A DNA stretch of 64,000 bases from Amphiduros pacificus (lineage: Eukaryota; Annelida; Polychaeta; Phyllodocida; Hesionidae). How positions within the stretch are numbered: the first letter of the stretch is position 1; every line of letters begins with the position of its first letter. Where the stretch lies: NCBI GenBank assembly GCA_949316495.1, contig OX439004.1, forward strand, positions 54,344,159-54,408,158, in the 5' to 3' direction. The notes below the pieces were generated by a model. It had not been told where the DNA came from and did not search any database. It worked only from the letters and a program-made list of their open reading frames with translations. The position numbers were made by a program, and so were the translations under genes. Shown one piece after another: positions 36,541 to 48,160 of the stretch.

Positions 36541-37639
36541 AGTACATTCCTCACAATAGTTTGGCTAAAATGTATTTTTGCTAGATTTTATGAGTTATTA
36601 TTAGAGTTATTATTTTCTCCATAAAATCAGTATAAAACCAATCTATTTCCTAATAACCCATAGTGACTCTTATTTCAGTTTTCTAGGTATATCTGTCAAT
36701 ACTTACTGATAAGAAAATTGTTTATAGCTTATCAATGACCAGCATTACGTGTTTTTCCCTTAAGCCAACATACCTGACAAAAAGAGGAAAGTCTCAGGTA
36801 AGGGTACCAGCGGTAGAGATTAAAAATATGAGCTGACATCCTGCTGGGAACACTTGCTTGCTGAGATTAGTACTCAGATTAGTGGGGTTTGTGGTCACTT
36901 TCACATGTCAAAAATAGTGGGCAAATCACTGAACACATAGCTGGCATTATTACTACACATGTTTCTTTAATCAAACTGTGGATTTATTTGACAATCAGAA
37001 TAATGATTGCAATATTTGAACTTATTTCAAATATAGAAATTCTAATTATGTATTGTTAATAGTGTTTAAACAACTGTACAACTAGAGAACTATTTTAGAG
37101 GCATTGACACCATTTCCAAGAGGTGATCTTTGCACATATGAGTACATGCATTGTTGGCTGATCTCACTGGACAACAGAGAAATGCACATGTAGGTGGCAT
37201 GTGACCTGTTGATTTCCATCCTGTCAGTGACTGATATGGTCAAATATGGACAACTCCACATTTTGAAGATATTGTTTTGGAATATATAACATACCAATCT
37301 GATGGAATGTATTTAAGAATGTGCATTGTTTGCAGGTATAAAGGGTTGAGAATGAGCATTGTGTGCAGATATATTTAAAGGGTTGATGAATTGTAACAAC
37401 ACCTTGGATAGGTACAGTCCATGTTTATTTTTAAATGTGGATCCAGGCTAAATGTTGAGTGAGCAATCATGCCATGAGAAAAAGTTAAAGCATATCACCA
37501 GACCTGTGAGACACATGATAGTGCTGAAACACTTGGAACTATTGCATTGCACTAGATATATTCACAGATGCTCAAGGTTGGCCTCATGGTCAACTTACTC
37601 GAAGTTTAAAGTCTATGATAAAATCTTGAAATTGGATCC
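36541..37639. other. Gene-free stretch
   Basis: No gene recognised. Two similar short words (gaatgtgcattgtttgcagg and gaatgagcattgtgtgcaga) occur near 37317-37372, suggesting a small local duplication. Confidence 0.35.
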
Positions 37640-37862
37640 ATGTTATAATTCTTTTTTTGTCAAAACTAAAATAAAATTGGAATATGAAGATTTCATATTT
37701 GTTTTCTGCATTAAGTTACTATTTATCATATTTCTATGTTGGCTAAAAACATATTCAATTCTATATGTTCATGAAAATAATACTTTTCCCAGCCAGGATT
37801 CGAACCCTGGACCTTTAGCATAGAAGACAGACATCTTAACCAGTGAGCCATGTATCACGCTG
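37640..37862 (-). mobile_element. tRNA-derived SINE, second family, copy 1
   Basis: The minus strand shows A box TGGCTCACTGG, then B box GGTTCGAATCC inside a well-paired T-arm (CCAGG/CCTGG). An AT-rich body follows with a word also found in the next copy (gaagatttcatMtttg on the plus strand). The D and anticodon arms do not fold as a working tRNA, so this is a SINE or a tRNA pseudogene with body. Confidence 0.65.
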
Positions 37863-37974
37863 TGTCAGTACTATAGAAAACTTGGAGTCACAGCATTGTA
37901 TGAAAATTGAAATTGTTCCATTTCTTTGCCAATAAAGACATTTTTTTGTATTTTCTACATTTGCAGAAAAAAAA

Positions 37975-38284
37975 AGGAAAATAAAAAAGAAAACAAAAAC
38001 ACATTTTAAGTGTTCTGACTTTCATTTTGCTCTAAAAAGATCCCAACATGAAGATTTCATCTTTGTTTATTGTATAAAGTCACTATTTTTTTATAATGTC
38101 TATAAAAAAAAATGTTTCAATTATATATGTTCTGATATGCATGTTGCGAAAATAAAACTTCAAAATGAAGATTTCATTTCAGCATGAATTAAAAAAAAAA
38201 GAAAAAAATATGCTTATTCCTGGCAGGAATCAAACCCCAGACCTTTAGCATGGGAGACAGATGTCTTACCCACTGAGCCATTTT
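37975..38284 (-). mobile_element. tRNA-derived SINE, second family, copy 2
   Basis: The minus strand carries TGGCTCAGTGGGTAAGACAT, a shared CATGCTAAAGGTC segment and a degenerate B box (GGTTTGATTCC). The body resembles the copy at 37640-37862, with an extra A/T-rich segment. The two copies lie about 420 bp apart in the same orientation, so a tandem duplication or two insertions are possible. Confidence 0.6.
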
Positions 38285-39907
38285 GAATAGTATAATTTGA
38301 CCTTCTCACTGATACATCACACAAATAGTCAACATCCTTATCACTTTGTCAAGTTATTTTATAAAGGGATATTCAGTTATTTCACACAACAGCCAAAGTT
38401 AAATTTGTTGAGTAAAATTTTCCAAAAATATGTTTGTCTAAGATGATATCAATAGTAATGCAAATAGATCTAAAGAAACAGATATTCATAACTCATCTCT
38501 CATTTAAATCTAACCATTTTCTAGTTGATTCTCTGTAGGTAGGTATATAAGGTTAGCATGTAGTTATTTATATTGAATATGAGGTGTGTCATATAATGTC
38601 CATACATATTTTATATATTTAACTCATACTCATAAAACAGAGAATTGTAATAAGCCAAAGAAAATCAGTTACTGGAGTGGTGCACATTTTTCTGGAGAAG
38701 TCATATGGAAAGTAGTCCGGTGGGATGTTAGTTTCATAGGGAGTTAATGTGTTGATATGTACTCAATGAGTTCACTCATAACAGAAATCAAGATGGCCGA
38801 ATGTTGGTTGGGAAAGTGCTTGATTTCTCTTAAGGGGAGTACACGTCATGATTTTTCAGAAAATCGCCTATATATACTGTTATCTTATAAATTCAACATT
38901 CAATTTCACATTTAATCAAATATCATAAAGTTTATATATCAAAGCACTATATAAGAACGTTAGCATTACAAGGAGCTTGATATCAAATATATGATATCAT
39001 ATAGGGGTGACAATCAGTGTATAAATGATAACAAGGGAAATCAATTTGCTTATTATCTAAGTTGTTTGTGGTGTTGCACTCGATGTACTGTTGTTCCAAA
39101 CAGGTTGATAGATGCAGAGAAGATAGGTCAGTGCTTATACAGACACACTGTGTATTGTCTGTGACATCTCTCTATCAGCCATCCTACCTGTGCCGGACAA
39201 TAGGTGCTAACACGGGCATGACTGTGGGACATTTGGCAGAGACGCATCTGTATGATGGCCAGGTCCCTCCCCACTAACAAAACACCACCACCACTCCATA
39301 ATACGGTACAGCGCAGTAAAACACCACCAGTCTATAATACGGTCTCACCTCCCTTTGCTTTTACTTGTTTAAACCTGGATTACTATACTCCAGGATTACA
39401 CTGTATAATTTATAACGTTTTAAATGAGATGAGAAGACCACCTAATTAAATTGAGTAGATTGAAATATTATGGAGGGCACAATGAAATGATGTATGTAAC
39501 ATGGCACTGGTAGACGAATATAATATTACAGGACGTTATCGAGAAGTAGGCATAGAGCTCTTATCTTAGTGGCGAACGTTTGCTGGGGAAGATTATAGAG
39601 ACTTCTAACCGTGTCATGTTCCTTCCGCCAATATTGCCAAAATAGACAAATGGGATCGAGAAACAGATCTGTATTATATAAGGTAAGAGTAAAGGAGGCT
39701 CTATTGATTTAAGACCCATAATGTATCTAATTATATATTAAACTTTAAAAGTGAGTTGATGTGTGCTCAGGCCTGTGGCAAAAATAAAAAAAGAAAGTTA
39801 TGTGAAATACAATATTTCACAGTGGATACATAAATGTTAATTATACGAAATGAGCTTAATATAAACGGAGCTGAGCTGTGCTTTGTATTATATTGGTAGT
39901 GGTGCTA
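38285..39907. other. Gene-free stretch
   Basis: No gene recognised. A tcaagatggccgaatgttgg motif at 38790-38810 recalls those near 23.8 kb. A short doubled word (aaaacaccaccac and aaaacaccaccag) occurs near 39280-39330. Confidence 0.35.
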
Positions 39908-40060
39908 CTTGTACACAAGCTTTCCTACATGCTTTCCTACATGCTTTCCTACATGCTTTCCTACATGCTTTCCTACATGCTTTCCTACATGCTTTCCTAC
40001 ATGCTTTCCTACATGCTTTCCTACATGCTTTCCTACATGCTCTCCTACATGCTTTCTTAT
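39908..40060. repeat. 12-bp minisatellite, about 12 copies
   Basis: Tandem ctttcctacatg units, nearly perfect, just upstream of a copy of repeat R. The open frames with SYML or FPTC repeats are artefacts. Confidence 0.9.
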
Positions 40061-40074
40061 AACCTCTGCCATCA

Positions 40075-40370
40075 TTGCCCTGTATTTGAGATTTTGACCT
40101 CCACGTCCTGTGATGCATATGGGTCACACCCAATAGAATGTCATCCAATCAGAACTGCCCATCCTCAGGTTACGACCTGGATCAATTAGCTGACCGAGAC
40201 GCTAATCAATCAGTTTATAGCATAAATGTTATTCATTCTTCCACCAATCAGTGCACAGCTTGGATTTTATGAATAGCCGAACCTGAACATACCTTTTTAC
40301 AATTGATAGCAGGGACTATTATGAGAGTGATGTCCTGTAATGGAGTACAGTAAACCCTTCTGTGGAGGCA
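40075..40370 (+). repeat. Interspersed repeat R, copy 1
   Basis: Diverged copy of a repeat of about 280 bp. Diagnostic words are caggttacgacct, gaccgagacgctaatcaatc, ttttatgaatag, acctttttac and gggactattatgagag, then gtcctgtaatggag. The last part is the ancestor-like form of the 42-bp array unit at 47116-48160. No coding capacity. Confidence 0.7.
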
Positions 40371-40539
40371 TATATGGGATGCAATCAACAATGATATACC
40401 ATTAACAACCTATTCATGTCAATCTACTCACGTGAAAACCTCTTTAAGCTCATTACATAACAAGGTCAACTGATTTAGAAAACAAACTACATTGGTTACT
40501 GTATTTGCATTGTTCGAAATTTGGAACTGCATGCACACG

Positions 40540-40790
40540 CCCACCAAAATATCATCTGTAATAATTGTCCAGCGTCAGGTCACGACCTATGATTAGTTGG
40601 TTGGCCGAGATGCTAACCAATCAGTTCAAAGCAAAATCTGTTTAAGCAATCATTTATTCTTTAATCACAAGTACATAGCCTGATTTTTATGAATAGTCAT
40701 TACTTGCAGCTAATCCTGAACGCACCTTTTTACCATTGATGGGAGAGCCTTATAGGAGAAAGACGTCCTGTTAAGGAAGGTATTGCGGAC
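40540..40790 (+). repeat. Interspersed repeat R, copy 2
   Basis: Shares with copy 1 the words caggtcacgacct, ggccgagatgctaaccaatc, ttttatgaatagtc, gaacgcacctttttac and gacgtcctgttaagg. Same orientation, about 440 bp further on. Confidence 0.7.
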
Positions 40791-41011
40791 ATTGAAATGA
40801 TGTGAGATGCTATCTGAGTGTAGTCAGTGTCAGGCAATTTCCAAGAGATATAGCAAAAAGCTTAATATGTCTCACAGGTGTTATTATTTCATATAACTTT
40901 ACCCATACCAAGATCACTCGCCCAATATCTTTAATCCACATTTCAGCACACATTGACTGTATTGATGCCATATCTGCACATATCCTCGATAACAGAAACT
41001 GTCATCAGTGG

Positions 41012-41215
41012 GAAAAGATGCGTTCAGGATTGGCCACAGGTCAGGACTATTCATACACACCAGGCTCTGCGCCGAATGCTGAGAGAATAAATGACTATTC
41101 GTATAGACTCTGCTTTGTACTGGTCATTAGGCGTCTCAGTCACTCCACTGATCACAGGTCATGACCTTATGTTAGTCAATTCTAATTGGGTGATATTTTG
41201 ATGGGCAAAACGAGT
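41012..41215 (-). repeat. Interspersed repeat R, copy 3 (inverted, truncated)
   Basis: The reverse complement contains cacccaattag, ggtcatgacctgtgat, gactgagacgcc, tatgaatagtc and aatcctgaacgcatctttt, matching copies 1 and 2. It lies 290 bp before the GPCR 5'UTR exon. Confidence 0.65.
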
Positions 41216-41599
41216 GTTTATGACTCGGGCAATTCCGAAAGTGTGGCCTAGGACTGCAGGTATAAGGGAATATTAGTAGGGAATATTAGTAGACTTTGCA
41301 CAGTAATATAGACTATGTGTGTGTAAATATTATTTCATGCATAGAATACTCAGACTGGATATGGATACAACTTTTTACATGCATAGAATACATTCAGAAA
41401 TGAGCCTATGCCATTAAGCGTTGTGACATAAATGTAGTATTGATTAATTTAATGAAAATGTACAGTATATAACTATTTATTGGTATCATTCCTTTCTTTT
41501 ATTACAGAAACACTACAGACGAATATCGGCAGAATCAGGACAACATTCCAAAAAGGATTTATTAGTTAATTTCTAAATCAAGTCGGGAATTTTCCCACA

Positions 41600-42814
41600 A
41601 TGACACTACATCCTATTCCCAATATGGCTGCCGATACCAACATTAGCACAGAAACTATTTTCAATCATACATCACAAACAATAACTGAAGCAGAGACAGA
41701 TAAAATAATAAGTACCATGAAAGACAAAGAGGAGGACCTTGGACAAACAGTGTTTAGGAATACCTGGATATACGTGGGACCTATTGTCTTCCTCCTTGGC
41801 TTCATCGGCAATATCCTGACCATCCTGGTGATGCGCCGGAAGCGACTGCGCGGAAGTACCGCATGCGTCTACCTGCCCCTTCTTGCCATCGCAGACTTGC
41901 TGGTCCTCACCATTGGTATGATCCCGGAATGGTTAGAGGCAAAAGAGGTGGTCATTTTCAAGAAGATACACCCTGCTACTTGCAAATTTGAAAAGTTTAC
42001 ATTTTACACATTTGGAGATGTTGCGATATGGATTCTTGTGGCATTTACATTGGACCGTTTTGTTGCAGTCTGTTTTCCACTCAAGAAAAGCAAAATTTGT
42101 GTCCCAAAAAGGGCATTTATATTTGCAGGAATTTTGCTTATTTGCGCTGTTACCAAAAACTTCCATGTTCTGTGGACAAGAGGAGCAGAAATTAAAGAGA
42201 AAGACGGAGAAATAGTAACCAACAACTGCGGCAGACCAACGCCAAGTTATAAATATTTCTCCTACTACATACGACCATGGATAGCATTTACACTTGTCAG
42301 TCTTGTGCCATTCTTGCTCATTTTAATCTTTAACATTAGCATAGTGACAACTTTGATTAGAATGCAGAGTTTGACTTATACCGGATCTGTGAACAAGTCA
42401 GAGGGCCACGTTGCAAAGCGTCGCTTTTCCCAGACCACCATCATGTGCCTGGCTGTGTCTCTGCTGTTTCTTGTCACTATCACACCAAGCATGGTGCTTC
42501 TGATAGGCCGCCCATACTGGGACGTTAATGGCAATGACGCCTACGAGATAGCCAAGGCCATCGGTAATATGGTTGTATACCTCAATCACAGCCTCAACTT
42601 CTTCCTGTACTGCATGACCGGAAGGAGGTTCCGGGAAGAACTGGTTGCTATGGTGAAGAGACAACCATCTGGTCCAATGACCAGGAGTCTGGCATCAGGA
42701 CTTTATAATATCCACAAGATATCGGTCCTCAAAGATTACAACGTGGATGTGACGGCCACAAAGGGACATGGCAATGGTACTGCTTTATCTGAGGACGCTT
42801 ACTCACATGTTTAA
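41600..42814 (+). CDS. Rhodopsin-family (class A) GPCR, probably peptide-type
   Basis: An intronless 404-aa receptor. The N-terminus has sequons at N14 and N22. TM1 contains GN71, TM2 LAIAD99LL, TM3 starts after C128 and ends D152-R153-F154 (a DRY variant), and C210 in extracellular loop 2 can pair with C128. TM6 has TITP in place of the usual CWxP. TM7 ends N333-F-F-L-Y, an NPxxY motif with Phe for Pro, followed by C-M-T-G-R-R-F helix 8. Overall style is that of the large lophotrochozoan set of FMRFamide/TRH-receptor-like orphan receptors; ligand and G protein are unknown. An in-frame stop about 30 bp upstream supports the ATG at 41600 (A at -3); ATG 41624 is an alternative. A strong acceptor (cctttcttttattacag) at 41507 suggests a 5'UTR intron, so the mature mRNA probably has an upstream exon. 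Confidence 0.9.
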   Translation: MTLHPIPNMAADTNISTETIFNHTSQTITEAETDKIISTMKDKEEDLGQTVFRNTWIYVGPIVFLLGFIGNILTILVMRRKRLRGSTACVYLPLLAIADLLVLTIGMIPEWLEAKEVVIFKKIHPATCKFEKFTFYTFGDVAIWILVAFTLDRFVAVCFPLKKSKICVPKRAFIFAGILLICAVTKNFHVLWTRGAEIKEKDGEIVTNNCGRPTPSYKYFSYYIRPWIAFTLVSLVPFLLILIFNISIVTTLIRMQSLTYTGSVNKSEGHVAKRRFSQTTIMCLAVSLLFLVTITPSMVLLIGRPYWDVNGNDAYEIAKAIGNMVVYLNHSLNFFLYCMTGRRFREELVAMVKRQPSGPMTRSLASGLYNIHKISVLKDYNVDVTATKGHGNGTALSEDAYSHV

Positions 42815-43129
42815 GGAATAATTTGGTGTGGCCATAAATACAGTATATTTATAGCGATGTACCTCAGATGTGTTATAAAGGCGATATACATTCCATATAT
42901 TTGATTATTATTGCCTTAATAGGAGTATGTAAAAATGTGCTGAACCTAAAAGTGATTGTGATGTTCGGTTATGCAACTTCGCCTTCGTAGTTGCATAATA
43001 GCTTGCATAACAGCTTGAAAATAGTCTATTAACGTGAACATTTTATTTCTTATCACTGTGTAAGATACGAAATAAGTCTCATTAATTATATTTCTAAAAA
43101 CAATGATACCAAATGTGTATGCACCAAAA

Positions 43130-43135
43130 AATAAA
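43130..43135 (+). promoter_or_regulatory. Candidate poly(A) signal of the GPCR gene
   Basis: AATAAA about 315 bp after the stop at 42814. Plausible but unsupported by other evidence. Confidence 0.35.
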
Positions 43136-43235
43136 ACATTTAAAAAAGATATGGTTATGTTCAGAGAATATACACAAATATTGATCTGAAAACTCATAGA
43201 TAATATATATAGAGAAGAAAAAGTGGTGCTCCACA

Positions 43236-43985
43236 TGTAACACGGATGGGAAAAAAATTAAAAAACAAAACAAAAATTACAATAAACAAAACAAAAATTA
43301 CAATAAACAAAACAAAAATTACAACAAACATAAAAAATTAAATAAACAACAACAAAATATATTTAAACACAAGCAATCATTGCAAACTGATGGGGTAGTT
43401 GAAACTATTTTTATTCATCCTTTAAAAACATTTAATTTGGTATATGAACGATTTTTATAGCACAACTTTATGCAAAGATGTGCCTTTTCATGCTCGATTA
43501 CGTAAGTTGCTCTATTATCGCTCAGATCATCGATCAGACTTTTGCGTGTCATTTCTGTTCCAATTGTCCGATTTACACCAAATTTGAACTAAACTTACTT
43601 AAAATTCCTTGTTCTATCGATTGGGAAGCATTTCCAAGCAATTTAAAGGGATAATTTTATGCAACGATAGACGAGCATGACGACATTGTTTTTCAACGTT
43701 CTGCTTTGTTTACATCACGCACTTCTTTTCTTTTGTTCACTTCTTTTACATATGTATTCATACGCCGGGACGCATGCACGAATTGGAACCATTGCATGCA
43801 CACAACGAACACTCCACAGTGGCGTCAGTTGCTTCAACAATAATGACCACAGAAAAAACCGAATTACAACCCACAGGATATGACTACGCATTTCCCATGA
43901 TTGTACCGATCACAGAATAACACAGATAGTTCCAATTTTTGACAATGATTGCCATGTCGACAAAAAAGGAACCATCCGTGTTACA
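43236..43985 (+). mobile_element. TIR element T, copy A
   Basis: A 750-bp non-coding segment with terminal inverted repeats: tgtaacacggatgg at the left and ccatccgtgttaca at the right. The left part holds an A-rich run with three repeats of aaacaaaacaaaaattacaa type. A diverged inverted copy lies at about 54590-55645. Shared internal words include the complements of gatagaacaaggaat and taagtaagtttagtt. No transposase; no clear target duplication. Confidence 0.75.
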
Positions 43986-45517
43986 AAAATATGGCTAAAC
44001 ATATATACATTGTACAAATGAATTGGAATTGGATTTTTTAAGGAATTTAACACATGGAGCCAATAATGTGACAATTTGGCATCATCCCACAGATAACTCC
44101 CACGTCATTAATCACTACAGTGTTTAGCTTATTTGTCAAGCCACTTTACACTGATTTCATTTAATCGAATATTGTAAATCACTGTCAACTTATGTGAAGA
44201 TTTTTCCCCAGAAATCTTTTTCAAGAAAGTCCTGGTCCTTCATACATAGTTAGATATCAATATTTGCATATTTTAGAATGGACATACACTTTTAGTAAGT
44301 GATAGTCATGACATTATAATACCAGATATGACCATGTCTGAGCCTCAAATAAATGAGTCTCTCAGAACATTAATAAGAATTCCTGAACTCTCTAACCAGG
44401 CAAGAAAGCAAAATAATATTAATTGAAAATCACAGGAGAGCCCCGCCCCCCCCCCGTACATTTAAAGTTTTACTTTTGATTCCATTATCAGGTATAAACC
44501 TTACAAAACGTATTTCTGGCATTTAAATTATATAAGCCGGGTAAAATTGCCTCAAAATATGTCTCCTGCACTCTACATTATTGATTTATTTATCATAATA
44601 ATAGTAATAGTTATGATAATAACACATCATGAATGTTTAGAGTTCAGGAAAGTGGTCCATGAGAAATGAAGCATGTGCCAAATGAAATGAATGTATGTTT
44701 TCCACAATATGTCTTATGTGATGCAATGAATAAAGAATATTTCCTATCAAGATATCTTTTAATAAGAGTGTACAGATGTAATACTCCAATTACACTGCTA
44801 AGGCAATAGCGTTATTTGTATGGAACACGTGTTCCTTCTCATTGGCACAAAACAAAAGTAATATAACAGCCACATTATTCCAATAAAGGTTGAATCAAGT
44901 GTAAAGCTATACATATTTTATGGACATATGTTTTTAAATGCTTATATCTGATGGTTGTTGATAGATGTGTCTTTGGTAAATAATACAGAATTATAAATAG
45001 CGTTTCTCAATTAAATATGATGAGTGTACATATTGTAGAGTGCATCTTGTATTCTCCACAGATTTTTGTCAATATTGGTAGTGCCATACTTTCAATAATA
45101 ATATTTAATGTTTTTATCATGTTACACCCACTATCACACCACCCATGCATAAACCATTTAAACTTGTCATATATATACAATGAAACACAAAAAGTTCACA
45201 GCTGCCATCCATACCTATGCTGGGAGTTGCCTCGAGTTTAGTCATAGCACGTTTTAGAATCTGGACGGAGTTCTATATAATTTATTCGGTCTAAATCTGT
45301 GCAAAGAAGTGTCTAAATCTATTTTAAGAGGGAACCTATTTTGTAATGTAAGTAACAATCGGGTTGTGTTAATATGAATATAAGATATTTCAGGAAAGGC
45401 TATCGTTAGTAAGAACTGGGCCTTCTTCATGATACTTGAAACTTTTACAAGTCTTTTTTAGAACACATTTCCATACATGTAGTAATAGATTCGTCCATTG
45501 TGAAATGCACAGAAGGT
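43986..45517. other. Gene-free stretch
   Basis: No gene recognised. A run of C (44448-44455) and AT-rich sequence are the only visible features. The frame 45017-45241 has no domain. Confidence 0.35.
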
Positions 45518-45624
45518 AGATCCAGGCTAGATTCAGGCCAGATCCAGGGTTCAGGCCAGATCCAGGGTTCAGGCCAGATCCAGGGCCCAGGCCAGATCCA
45601 GGGCCCAGGCCAGATCCAGGCCAG
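45518..45624. repeat. 18-bp minisatellite, about 5 copies
   Basis: Tandem ggccagatccaggg(t/c)(t/c)ca units of 18 bp. The frame reading PGSGLGPGSGL on the minus strand is a repeat artefact. Confidence 0.85.
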
Positions 45625-46300
45625 TTTATCCTCTCATCAGTTTGGCATAGTGGTGGGTATAATAGGTGTGTAGCTGATTCATCTTTGTTGTGGGTATAAA
45701 TCAATTCATTTGGTTTACCTAATTGAGTTATACTGACCTTAACATCGTTGTAAACAGAGCTGATATAGGTCATCCGGCCGGAGGCGACATCCGCCTGGTC
45801 TCCTCAGTGTGCTCCCTCAGGCGATGTCACTCGCTCACCGCTAATGCTGATGTATTCCTCATGCCGCTACTTCTATTTTGGTATTTTATTTTGTATTATC
45901 TTTAATTCTTTTCCTCGGAATAGACTTGGTAAACGGCCCATTAATCATTCAGGGTGAGCGGCGAAGGAAAAGAAAGGTGATCATTTTTTTCCTGTGGGAA
46001 CCAATTCTCATTATCTTTCTCCAGCCAAAACACATCCCCATTGTCATAAAATAGCATAGTAAAAAGGAATTATTGCCATTAATTAGCAACTATTCCATAT
46101 CTCTGCCTGACTGCCATAATAGATTAACTTTCGGAAAGCTGTCAAAACTACTCCATTTAAACATGTTCCAGACAACTGAAAGATCATTTTACAAATTGTT
46201 TTAAACTTTCTTTGAACAAAGAGATAATATAATTGTCGATTATGCGTCATTATTGTGTTTTTTTATGATTTAACCATGATCATTTATATTGTGTGATAAA
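45625..46300. other. Gene-free stretch
   Basis: No exon, RNA gene or repeat recognised. Confidence 0.35.
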
Positions 46301-46707
46301 ACCGCAAGCCTGGTTATCACCGTCACAGCCTGATTATCACCATCACAGCCTGGTTATCACCGTCACAGCCTGATTATCACCGTCACAGCCTGAATACCAC
46401 CGTCACAGCCTGATTATCACCATCACAGCCTGATTATCACCGTCACAGCCTGGTTATCACCGTCACAGCCTGATTATCACCATCACAGCCTGATTATCAC
46501 CATCACAGCCTGATTATCACCGTCACAGCCTGGTTATCACCGTCACAGCCTGGTTATCACCGTCACAGCCTGATTATCACCATCACAGCCTGGTTATCAC
46601 CGTCACAGCCTGATTATCACAGTCACAGCCTGATTATCACCGTCACAGCCTGAATACCACCGTCACAGCCTGATTATCACCGTCACAGCCTGGTTATCAC
46701 CGTCACA
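46301..46707. repeat. 20-bp minisatellite, about 20 copies
   Basis: Tandem cctgRttatcaccRtcacag units of 20 bp. Variants with gaatacc occur twice (46391 and 46651), suggesting segmental duplication within the array. Confidence 0.95.
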
Positions 46708-46939
46708 AATGATTTGGCAGCTAACACAATATATATGTGTACCTGTGAATGCATCCGCGCCTCTCTCCTATTAAACTCTTTTAGGTTGTTTCAATGCCAT
46801 AGTCCTTCCTTTCAAAGTTTGCTATTTTCTCTTCAGGGATTAACAGGAAATATATTTTCAAACTAATAAACGTTCGAACAAGAGATCATGTTTATCCCAA
46901 AATTACTATTGGGAAGATGATGCTTGTTGGTTTAAATGT

Positions 46940-47115
46940 TTTGTTGTCAATCACATCTATTGCTTATGCCTGAAGTGATTTTCACGATTTGCTCCAAATC
47001 TGAATGTCTTGTCAGTCTTGTTCAATTAGCATGTATCCCCCAATCTGTTCACAGTCAGATTTTTCTGAATACTGATGACTCGCGTCTGACTCTGTGCGCA
47101 CCTTTATAACTTTGG
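46940..47115 (+). repeat. Interspersed repeat R, copy 4 (leads into the 42-bp array)
   Basis: A diverged R copy recognisable by tctgaatactgatgactcgc and gactctgtgcgcacctttat, ending in aactttggtggcagggactg. The copy passes directly into the first unit of the array at 47116. Confidence 0.6.
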
Positions 47116-48160
47116 TGGCAGGGACTGGTATGAGAGAGGAGTCCTGCTATGGAGGGTAGGCAGGGACTGGTATGAGAGAGGAGTCCTGCTATAGAGGGTA
47201 GGCAGGGACTGATATGATAGATAAGTCCTGCTATGGAGGGTAGGCAGGGACTGATATGAGAGAGGAGTCCTGCTATGGAGGGTAGGCAGAGACTGATATG
47301 ATAGAGGAGTCCTGCTATGGAGGGTGACAGGGACTGATATGATGAGAAGTCCTGCTATGGAGGGTGGCAGGGACTGATATGAGAGAGAAGTCCTGCTGTG
47401 GAGGGTAGACGGGGACTGATGTGAGAGAGAAGTCCTGCTGTGGAGGGTAGGCAGGGACTGATATGAGAGAGAAGTCCTGCTATGGAGGGTAGGCAGGGAC
47501 TGGTATGAGAGAGGAGTCCTGCTATGGAGGGTAGGCAGAGACTGATATGATAGAGGAGTCCTGCTATGGAGGGTGACAGGGACTGATATGATGAGAAGTC
47601 CTGCTATGGAGGGTGGCAGGGACTGATATGAGAGAGAAGTCCTGCTGTGGAGGGTAGACGGGGACTGATGTGAGAGAGAAGTCCTGCTGTGGAGGGTAGG
47701 CAGGGACTGATATGATAGAGGAGTCCTGCTATGGAGGGTAGGCAGGGACTGGTATGAGAGAGGAGTCCTGCTATGGAGGGTGACAGGGACTGATATGATA
47801 GAGGAGTCCTGCTATGGAGGGTAGGCAGGGACTGGTATGATAGAGAAGTCCTGCTATGGAGGGTAGGCAGGGACTGGTATGAGAGAGGAGTCCTGCTATA
47901 GAGGGTAGGCAGGGACTGATATGATAGAGAAGTCCTGCTATAGAGGGTAGGCAGGGACTGATATGATAGAGAAGTCCTGCTATGGTGGGTAGGCAGGGAC
48001 TGATATGATAGAGGAGTCCTGCTATAGAGCGTAGGCAGGGACTGATATGATAGAGAAGTCCTGTTATGGAGGGTAGGCAGGGATTGATATGATAGAGAAG
48101 TCCTGTTATGGAGGGTAGGCAGGGACTGATATGATAGAGAAGTCCTGTTATGGAGGGTAG
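47116..48160. repeat. 42-bp minisatellite, about 25 copies
   Basis: Tandem unit of about 42 bp: ggcagggactgatatgagag, then aggagtcctgctatggaggg, then ta, with some shorter units (gtgacaggg and gatgagaag variants). A block at 47281-47460 recurs at 47526-47700. The single-copy form of the unit is the end of repeat R (see 63696-63905). The 209-aa and 140-aa minus-strand frames are artefacts. Confidence 0.95.

Noticed and set aside
37796-37860. tRNA gene on the minus strand
   Set aside because: A and B boxes and the T-arm are good, but the D and anticodon arms do not fold, the acceptor stem is unpaired, and a related copy with the same body lies nearby; read as a SINE.
39878-40189. Frames with SYML, FPTC or KACR repeats
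   Set aside because: Translation artefacts of the 12-bp array.
46301-46707. CRISPR-like array
   Set aside because: 20-bp units without spacers; an ordinary minisatellite.
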